This document shows positions 56,879-64,000 of a stretch of 64,000 nt of DNA, piece after piece. The stretch's first letter is position 1. Each line of letters begins with the position of its first letter. The stretch is from the NCBI GenBank assembly GCA_006176705.1, contig QRFJ01000057.1, forward strand, positions 3,712,178 through 3,776,177, given 5' to 3'. A program made the translations under genes and the position numbers. The stretch is from Cocos nucifera (Eukaryota > Streptophyta > Magnoliopsida > Arecales > Arecaceae). Below the pieces are notes generated by a model that did not search any database, was not told the origin of the DNA, and saw nothing but the letters and a program-made list of their open reading frames with translations.

Positions 56879-58511
56879 CTCAGCCACATTATTTTCCATT
56901 TCAACCGCAATAGCCTCTACTGCTCTGCACTTCTCCTAGGTGTCGATGACCTCATCCTGGGCGTCTCTTATGGTATTGGCAAATAAGAGGGCCACATAAT
57001 GGCACATCTAAATCCACAGAAAAAGCATGCCAAAAAATAAATAATATATTTTGACAAAAAATGGAGTGAACATTACCTGGATGGCGATAGTGATGGCCTC
57101 CTTCTGCTGTTTTTGGAAGCTCACCCTTTCCATCTTCTCTAGGTTCTCATTGATAAGACCTGCTTCGAATACATCATGGCTGACCTTTAAGACCTTGAAG
57201 AAAATAGGTGGTACTAGTGAGGAGGAATCGGACCTATCATCGGAGGGCTCGGTAGAAATCAGTTTGGCCTTACTAGCCCAAGCTGTGCCTAGATGACCTC
57301 CACCAACTCGGAGAGGTGGAAGTGCTATAGGTTTAGCCCGCTTGATCAGAGCTGGAGATGCCAACACCACTTCGATCGGTGCAGGAGAAGCTCTGGCAGG
57401 TGAAGCCATGATGTGTTCTCGATGGCTTTTTGCTTCTTCTGGATCTCGGGCGTCACCAAGGCCTTCCTCTTCTAGGCCATACTCTTCTTCAACTTCTCAA
57501 GTTTGTCGAGCCTCATTTCTACATCAAAATAAAGCAAGTCAAAAATTAGAATGGAAGGAAAGGCAATAGAAGAGACTGGACTGAGTCTTACCTCTAGGGT
57601 TAGCCAGACTCAAACCCACATTAAAGAGGGTTTGCTCGGACAAAAGTTGCTTCAAAATGAGAATTTTATATGAAATTTTTTTTTCTACACCGCAGGTGGT
57701 ATAGCTCCGTGGACACCACCTATGGTGATTGACTCTCGCACGGGATCAGAGCAAAAAAAAAGATTTTTAGGGCACCACGCACCGACCCCACATGAGAGTC
57801 AATCACCACAGGCAGTGTCCGCAGAGCTACACCACCCACGGTGTAGAAAGTATTTTTCATTTTATATTTCTGTAAAATGTGAAAGCGCTCTATGTCTTTC
57901 TTTTCTAAAATAGAAATCTTCTTCATCATGGAGTTCGTCAGCCAACCCTAGCTCGGTATTCTCCAGCACTCGACAGTAGAATCTAAGATAAATAAAAATC
58001 ATTCCTTCCATTCATGAACCGAGAAAGGAGCTCCTTTTATCAGAGAAGGTTTTCCTCATTGGAGAGAAATGTAGCACCAACCCTTAGGATGGGGGTGGCT
58101 CTTAATAGTAAAAAAAGATCGAAAGAGGGAGATGGTTAGGCAAATCTCAGCCAAAAAATAGGTGGACAAGAAATCGATGATGAACCAAAAAGAGTTTGGA
58201 ACAAGGGTGCACAGGAAAATATCCAAAAAATAAAAAAGATCGATAACAAAAGAATGAAGGGAAAGCTTGAGCATGATCCGGAATACTTCCTCATAGAACT
58301 TGAGCCGATCTGAAGGCAGAGCGTAAATCCGACCACTCAACCCTGGCAACTCAAGCTCAAATTTTGAGAAAATTTTGAATTGAGCTTGGATCAAACTTAA
58401 GTCATCAAAATCTAAAGAAGATCTAAATATACCAAACATGAAGGTTGGATCGACCTCGTGTCCAGTACTTGATTCTATCGGATTTTTCTCCAAAAAAGAG
58501 GAGGAATCCAA
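56879..58511 (-). pseudogene. Antisense gypsy gene, 5' half (Transposase_28-like)
   Basis: The minus-strand start at 58511 opens 151 codons (58056-58511). Residues about 45-125 match the pattern of the Pfam family called putative gypsy-type transposon (Transposase_28, PF04195): FELELPGLSGRIYALPSDR, FYEEVFRIMLKLSLHSFVID and LVPNSFWFIIDFLS. After a break and a MITE insertion (57672-57858), 57008-57409 gives a Ser/Ala/Pro-rich stretch followed by FKVLKVSHDVFEAGL and an acidic/basic helix. The rest lies beyond the solo LTR at 53040-54576. The position between integrase and 3' LTR, in opposite orientation, fits the additional antisense frame described in Tat-lineage elements. Confidence 0.7.
57672..57858. 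mobile_element. MULE-like MITE with 9 bp target duplication
   Basis: 187 bp flanked by a perfect ATTTTATAT at 57663-57671 and 57859-57867. The ends are inverted repeats running TTTCTACACCG[C/T][A/G]GGTGGT into AGCTC and beyond, so much of the element folds on itself around an A-rich centre. Same family as 12010-12197. The 9 bp duplication is typical of Mutator-like elements. Confidence 0.9.
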
Positions 58512-58539
58512 GGACCGACCCCAGCCGAACTGTCAAAGT

Positions 58540-58930
58540 CAGTCATGGTGAAAATGCAAAAAGATCAAAAAGGCAAACTCAAAAAAGAAAAGAAAAGAGC
58601 ATAAAAAGAGAGAAGAAGAAAAAGAGAAGATAAACAATGCAAAAAGAAAAGAGAATTAGGAAACTAATCTATAAGAGTGCAGCCAATGGAAAAAGACAAA
58701 AAGATGGAAAAAATCTCAATGACAACCAGAAAAAAGAAAAAAAAGATTTCGACGATGATCGAAAAATATAGAAGTGTACAGCAGAAATATGGAAGAAAAA
58801 TAGCCAATAGGAGCTCTCGCAAATCAGATGGGAGGAGAAAGGAAAAACAACAAAGAGAAAGAACAGGAGGACTTAAAGATGAAGAGAGGAGCCGATATTT
58901 ACAGGTCAAAAATGATGGATACCGTCAGAT
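58540..58930. repeat. Purine-rich tract upstream of the antisense gene
   Basis: Nearly 400 bp dominated by A and G on the plus strand (AAAAAGAAAAGAAAAGAG-type). On the minus strand this is a pyrimidine-rich stretch just ahead of the antisense start at 58511, where a leader would lie. The short Lys/Glu-rich frames on the plus strand are composition artefacts. Confidence 0.6.
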
Positions 58931-59218
58931 GTCGAATCACTACTAGCCATTAAATCTTTGCCACCTGGCACCTCCTTATTAATTCAGACACATTGCCAGC
59001 TGTCCCATTTCAAAAAGATGAGCCCAAAATAATGTTAGCCATCCTTCGAATTTGGAGCTCTCCATAATTGCCTTTTGGTGCGACTCTTCATTTCTGGCGG
59101 AACCACAGACTCGTCATTTCAACTAAAAAGATATTACTATTGGTCTTCAACACTTCAAATTCAATGTACTCCCTTCATTCGAACCTAATTCAGCTCGAAC
59201 TCGGAAGTAGGAGGCAAG

Positions 59219-59983
59219 TGCTAGGGATAAAATTATCCTTACCAAAGACCCTGAGACTATAGATGTTATGAAATCTCATATAATAGCTTGGCAGTGCTTT
59301 GAAGTGTCCCTCACCGATCCATCTTCGATCTTCAGCATTCTGCAGTTGTCGCCTTCCTAGGGCACTGCTCGCCAATAGTTGGTAACTAGTTTCAATTGAA
59401 CCATCTTCAGTTTCAGCCGATGCCTCCTTGGTATTTATTGCCAACCATCGGCACCCCTTCAGCCACAAATATCTTCAAACAACCACTATCCATTTTCGAT
59501 CTATCGTCAGCTTCCAACCCATCTTCAGTCTGGAACTCACAGTTACCAATTTCAATCAAAATCTCTTCTGTCAGTCGTCGATCCCATCTCGGATAGTTGC
59601 CGACCCTACTTTGACTCCTGACTCCAGCTGACAATCACAGTCAACTCCAAACCCTTTCAAAATTAGGTGACAATTTTCTATAGTTGGCTACGATTTGGAT
59701 AAGGTAACCATAACTACCCAATCCCGCGAATGTCGGCCACGAACATTGCATATTGCGTCCGATTCGGTCGGGACCATCTATGGATTGTGCTCCTATGAAT
59801 GACTCCGATCCCTGTCTATAAATAGGGATCTCAATGGGATCCTCAGGTATGATAATTCTAGTCTTTTATGTGCTTCATTTCTATTAAATAAAATTTTGAT
59901 TTAAGCATCGGAAGATCCCATCGGAGCCATATAGAATTAGAACTTTTTTGCAAGTCTCAGGATATTTAGCACTGCCTGCCCCA
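59219..59983 (+). repeat. 3' LTR of the truncated gypsy element
   Basis: A polypurine tract (GGAAGTAGGAGGCAAG, 59203-59218) is followed by TGCTAGGGATAAAATTATCC, matching in position and style the LTR start TGTTGGGGATAAATCCC of the element at 41415. TATAAATAGGG lies at 59818-59828. The end is uncertain: CCTGCCCCA at 59983 is a candidate, but no 5' partner or target duplication is available. Confidence 0.6.
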
Positions 59984-60560
59984 GCCACTCAGATGGAGGT
60001 CAAATTATGTAGCAATACTTATGAGTTTTCCAATTTTGCTAATGTTTAATTTGGTTAGTAATACTTTAATCCTGTGATCATAAAACCCCTCTAAGACCAT
60101 TTTTGATTATCATAATAGTTATAATGGTTGTGATTTGCCAATTTTACCTAGTTATAATTATTTGATATTACGTATCTCCATTCAAAAAATAATTATTTGA
60201 TATTAAACTAATAACTCTTGTAACAGATGCTATCTTATAGTGAGAAGTAACAATTAATGTTAAAACTTTAATGGGGTTATTCACCCAAATTACTATTTAG
60301 CGAATTAAAAAATACAGCAAATTAAAAGATTCAAATTTAAGATTATAATTTTATTCGAAAGAACACGATTGCAGCATAACGCTCCATTTAAAATCTCATC
60401 GTCAGTGTTATAGCACAAAGCATCTGATTCAAGGCTGTCGTAATTGTTGCTGCGACCGAAATAATACCTTTCTCTTGGGCTTTATCTTGGCCTGGCCCAA
60501 AATAGAGCATGCTAGTGAAACAAAATCTCCTCCCCTCTCCATTTAACTAAACCTTGTTAT
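59984..60560. other. AT-rich intergenic DNA, no gene seen
   Basis: Between the gypsy 3' LTR and the next receptor-locus flank. Two direct ATAATTATTTGATATTA words near 60150-60210. Nothing else defined. Confidence 0.3.
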
Positions 60561-60689
60561 TAGCCATTAGATCATTAGAGTGGGGCCGATCTGAAGGCTG
60601 CCATTGTTGTTGGGATTTAGCTTATCGAGGGCTGAAACGGGATGGTCTTGAGGGAGAAACAAATGTCCAAAAAGGTGACGGGGTTGGAA

Positions 60690-62285
60690 AAGGTGGCAGC
60701 TTATGTCTTGGGGTTCTCTTGGGCCACTTCAAGAAGCAGATGGCATCATATGGGTTGTGTATATGCCCTGTTTTTTCCAAATTTAAAGAACGCTTGTAGC
60801 CATCATTATGTTCATTTGAGGTGAAATCTCCTCGTATTTTTGTAATTTCCGAACCACATAAATCTGGGTGTCTATTTGTGATTTGCTTGTTTCTCGATTG
60901 TTTTCTATTATGATTTCTCAGTGATTCTCTTGTAGTATTGCCCATCCATGATACTTGAGTGTTGTAGATCTGTATTGGACCACATTCAGGTCCACAAGGT
61001 GTTTGTGGAAAGGCCTTTGACAAGCTGTTAGTGTTATAGCGTGAGCCTTAAAGTCTTTCTATGCTAGACCAAGTACGAACCACTCTCAGAACGCTTTTCA
61101 AGCGAAAATAGTTTCATAATACCATTGCTTTTTGAGTGTAAGGTCGTAATGCCATTATTTTACACCATGATCCATGTATAGATTGGGAACGTGAGTTTCC
61201 ATGATCCTTCCCCCAATATGACTAGCGATTTTACCACCAACTGGTCCATTAGGAATGGAAAGCACTAGAGATTTCTCTTTTGTTATCCTTTTTCCCCTTA
61301 TGGTTGATTTCTTGATAGAACAGTTACTAAGGTTTTTATTCTGATGATGAACGGTTACTAAAGACTAAACATAGACAGTGAGGGTCCATGGACACAGATG
61401 AGAGAGAGAGAGAGAAGATTGTTGCATCAACAATTTGAAAAGAATCTGTGGAAGTTAATGGATAAAAAGTTCGAGTTTACACAGCAAATTCTCCTTTGCT
61501 TGCAACAATATTCCCATTTTCATCTTCAACGGAATGAAGACGAGAAGTGCAGCATCAGTTTCCTACATCATGCTGCACGCAATTTGGTAGAAATGGTTGA
61601 TTTTTTTTACACCTTTATGAATAGCTTGTAAACCAGGTTCAGAGGAGAATAAAATGCAAGGAATGCATCTAAATTTCAGATGCATAATATTGGCATATTA
61701 TACCTTTTATGGTCAATTGCCTCAAATAGCGGATTTCAACCTTTACATTGTGACAACCATAAGCATTTTGGTGTTATGACACCCATCCAGGAAATTCACT
61801 TAATTTGGGCTTTTTCTTTTCTACCAACAGCTGTTTTCCTGAGACACATGCATTTATGGTAGTACCTATCATATATGCGCTGCATGTTACAAAACAAAAC
61901 TTGCAAAGCATCTTTTCAAGTCTTTCAATATCCTAGGAGTATAAGAAGAATTTTGCATCATGCTTGGCCTTTTGCTTTCTTACTGTATATATATTGCTTT
62001 TCTTGTTGTTGCACTAATGCCTATCTCACTTGAAGACGGCTTCAGCCGATGGGGCAGGGTGGTGGTTATCTGTGATGATCTAATGTTGGGGTCTCATAGG
62101 AAACGATTCTGATCTGGAGAGTAGTGAAAATTTCAGGTAACTAGAGAAAGACTTAAAATGAAGAGAGGCTCGTGTATTCACACTTAATACATGCCCCGTC
62201 TTAGAAAGTCTTACATGAAAAGAATGAAATTGTAAAATGCTTGAAAGATGATTTACACGGAAACGACCACTCACCTTTGACATGA
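60690..62285. repeat. Receptor-locus 3' flank next to the intact gene
   Basis: Matches 7940-8480, then 15290-16549 and 17661-17740, in the same order but without the tandem 3.44 kb units and without the LINE. This is therefore the uninterrupted form of the flank. The (GA)n run at about 61399-61416 is shared with 15469. No gene. Confidence 0.75.
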
Positions 62286-62497
62286 AGTAAGATGGTTATT
62301 AGAAATACAAAGTTTTCATACTGCATCCTTAGGATCCCAAATTCAAAAACATACAAAATGAGAAATATACTTGCTCAAAAATGCAAAGACTGCATCTTGG
62401 AATAGAAATCACCATACCTATCTTTCTCGAATAGACAAAGCACCATAGCTATCAGGTGGGACATTAGACAGGCTTGATGACTGACGCTTGCAGATGA

Positions 62498-64000
62498 TCA
62501 GGAACTGAATCCAGGCGGTGGGGGAAGTGATATGTCCACATTCCCTTCCAACATCATCACCACATTCTTCATACTTGGCCGGGAACCCGGTTCTGACTGA
62601 GTACACCAGAGCCCCACTTTCACGAGCCTATTCAACTCTGTCATATCTACTTCATCCGGCACAAGCTTCTCCAACTCTCCATCCATAAAGCAGTGATGGA
62701 CCCAGTCCAGAAGAATGATTGCATCTTCTTCGACTTCCAATTCCATATTTTTCCTGCAGCATACAATTTCGAGCAGTACAATGCCAAAGCTGTAAACATC
62801 AGCCTTAACCGTTATCGGCGCATTCTTGTGCCATTCTGGTGCAAGGTAACCCCTTGTCCCTCTAATGCCCGTAAATGTTCTGGTCTGGCTTGGCATCAAC
62901 AACTTTGCTAACCCAAAATCTGATATCTTTGCTGTCCAATTGTCATCCATCAGTATGTTTTGAGGTTTTATGTCACAATGTATGATACGAGTTTCGCACT
63001 CCTCATGCAGATAATGGATCCCTCTAGCTATATCTAACGCAATCCTTACCCGCTCATCCCAATCTGGGTGTCCGTCGGCCTTAAAGATAAGGTCTGCAAG
63101 CGATCCATTGCTCATGAATTCATAGACTAGGAGCCTGCTAGTACCTTCATCACAGAAGCCAAGCAGTCTTACCAAGTTCTTGTGGTGAGTTCTTCCAATT
63201 GTCCTCATCTCTGTTCGGAACTCTCTTTCTCCCTCATCCACCACCTTCTCAAGTTTTTTCACAGCGATAAGTCTTTCGCCACCAGGCAGGGTCCCCTGGA
63301 AGACAGTTCCAAAGGCTCCCTTACCTAGCTCTTCCTTGAAACCGTCGGTCGCTTCCCTCAACTCATGGTAGGAAAAAGATCTGGGTGCTATTTCGTCCGC
63401 CAGAGCTGGCTCTCTATTTCTCCCCACCCTTCTGTACCTTCCAGCTGGGTACCTGCAAGAAAAGAACATTAAAGCAGCCAAGGCAGAAATTATACCAGTA
63501 ACGGCAGCCACTGACACGATCAAAATCGTAGAGCTAAGCTTTTGCTTGGTAGGAATATCGGGGCCTGCGCCAGGGCTTCCTGCTTGGCTACCATCACGCC
63601 TTCCACCAGCACTCATGTTAACTAGCTTGATGAATGTTGTGGTAGAGCTATCTATCACCCCATATTTCATCGGAAGTGCCTGTTTGATGCACGTATTGCT
63701 GCCGCTTTGAAACAGAGCGGCGTGACAATTGCAGTCTTTCAAACATGCTTCTCCGCAACCTTCCTTGCTTGTCTCGGGCATTGGTGCGGCATAGCAATCA
63801 AGCAACCATGTTACGTTCTCCAAAGTATACATGTATGTCGTGTTATCATTGTTCAAGTTGCAAGGAGAGGTCGCGAAGAACCTTGTGCATCCGCTCGATT
63901 TCTCGTCGCCATCAAGATAATCGAAACCAGGCAAACACTTGCATACCGCTTGCCCATCTGTGGAAGTGCAGTAACTGTTCACGCCACAGGTTCCCTTGAT
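62498..64000 (-). CDS. G-type lectin S-receptor-like Ser/Thr kinase, C-terminal 500 residues
   Basis: Open from the window edge (the first visible codons encode IKGTCGVNSYC) to the stop at 62498-62500, no introns; the 5' end lies outside. Domains in the visible part: EGF-like about 1-40, PAN about 45-130 (CGEACLKDCNCHAALF), membrane helix about 158-181, kinase about 214-490. Kinase motifs are intact: GKGAFG loop, AVKK lysine, HCDIKPQN catalytic loop, SDFGLAK, GTRGYLAPEW. Cys precedes the catalytic Asp, so it is a non-RD kinase, a class linked to immune receptors. Closest in organisation to rice LECRK proteins (OsLecRK genes underlie Bph3 planthopper resistance). A plasma-membrane receptor sensing an extracellular signal is inferred; the ligand is unknown. 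The kinase-less paralogue at 35125 shares the EGF-PAN part. Confidence 0.95.
   Translation of the reverse strand: MKGTCGVNSYCTSTDGQAVCKCLPGFDYLDGDEKSSGCTRFFATSPCNLNNDNTTYMYTLENVTWLLDCYAAPMPETSKEGCGEACLKDCNCHAALFQSGSNTCIKQALPMKYGVIDSSTTTFIKLVNMSAGGRRDGSQAGSPGAGPDIPTKQKLSSTILIVSVAAVTGIISALAALMFFSCRYPAGRYRRVGRNREPALADEIAPRSFSYHELREATDGFKEELGKGAFGTVFQGTLPGGERLIAVKKLEKVVDEGEREFRTEMRTIGRTHHKNLVRLLGFCDEGTSRLLVYEFMSNGSLADLIFKADGHPDWDERVRIALDIARGIHYLHEECETRIIHCDIKPQNILMDDNWTAKISDFGLAKLLMPSQTRTFTGIRGTRGYLAPEWHKNAPITVKADVYSFGIVLLEIVCCRKNMELEVEEDAIILLDWVHHCFMDGELEKLVPDEVDMTELNRLVKVGLWCTQSEPGSRPSMKNVVMMLEGNVDISLPPPPGFSS

Noticed and set aside
57720..57929. Small frames on both strands over the MITE
   Set aside because: Explained by the inverted-repeat structure of the element; equivalent frames appear at 11974-12202.
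58445..58946. Lys/Glu-rich plus-strand frames
   Set aside because: Composition artefact of the purine-rich tract.
1..64000. CRISPR array, bacterial operons, rRNA or tRNA genes
   Set aside because: No regular repeat-spacer pattern, no bacterial gene organisation, and no tRNA or rRNA sequence that I could recognise. The tandem arrays are transposon-linked minisatellites.

Overview
The window is plant nuclear DNA, with large AT-rich noncoding stretches, nested plant-type transposons (CACTA, hAT, MULE MITEs, LINE, Ty1/copia, Ty3/gypsy of the Tat/Retand kind) and G-type lectin receptor kinase genes. The rice-LECRK-like proteins suggest a monocot, possibly a palm. The species is a guess; no marker here fixes it. 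All host genes recognised lie on the minus strand.

Layout. 1-7.2 kb: a CACTA transposon end inserted into the TNP2-type transposase gene of a second CACTA, then more CACTA-type subterminal repeats and a 0.2 kb hairpin. 7.7-15.3 kb: host-array sequence containing a 3.44 kb tandem duplication with no recognisable gene. 15.3-29.7 kb: a wrecked lectin receptor kinase locus. Its 3' flank and last codons are at 17.6-17.98 kb and the rest of its kinase fragment is at 28.76-29.31 kb; a copia remnant, a second copia element with a 2.29 kb 5' LTR, and two hAT elements lie between. 29.7-35.0 kb: noncoding DNA with an exon fragment resembling the end of plant prostaglandin E synthase 2 and a 16-unit minisatellite. 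35.1-36.5 kb: a receptor gene with complete lectin, EGF-like and PAN parts that stops inside the membrane helix and has no kinase. 38.5-51 kb: diverged segmental duplicates of the receptor-locus flanks, interrupted by a 5.6 kb nonautonomous LTR element with intact LTRs and a hairpin-forming minisatellite. 51.2-60 kb: the 3' half of a Tat/Retand-like gypsy element (integrase, tandem repeats, antisense gene with a Transposase_28-like domain, 3' LTR) carrying a solo copia LTR with a perfect 5 bp target-site duplication. 60.5-64 kb: another receptor-locus flank and an intact receptor kinase gene that runs off the window edge.

Taken together, this is an old tandem array of lectin receptor-like kinases. 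At least four loci are traceable: one intact (62.5 kb), one kinase-less (35.1 kb), one split pseudogene (17.7-29.6 kb) and one reduced to its 3' flank (48.5 kb). Shared and unshared insertions (a LINE, a hAT-like element, an LTR element) give a relative history of the duplications. I found no clearly new biological system. The most unusual items are the kinase-less receptor, the hairpin minisatellite element, the antisense gypsy gene, the long inverted repeat at 4.4-4.7 kb and the shared-insertion chronology. All boundaries and identities were judged by eye.
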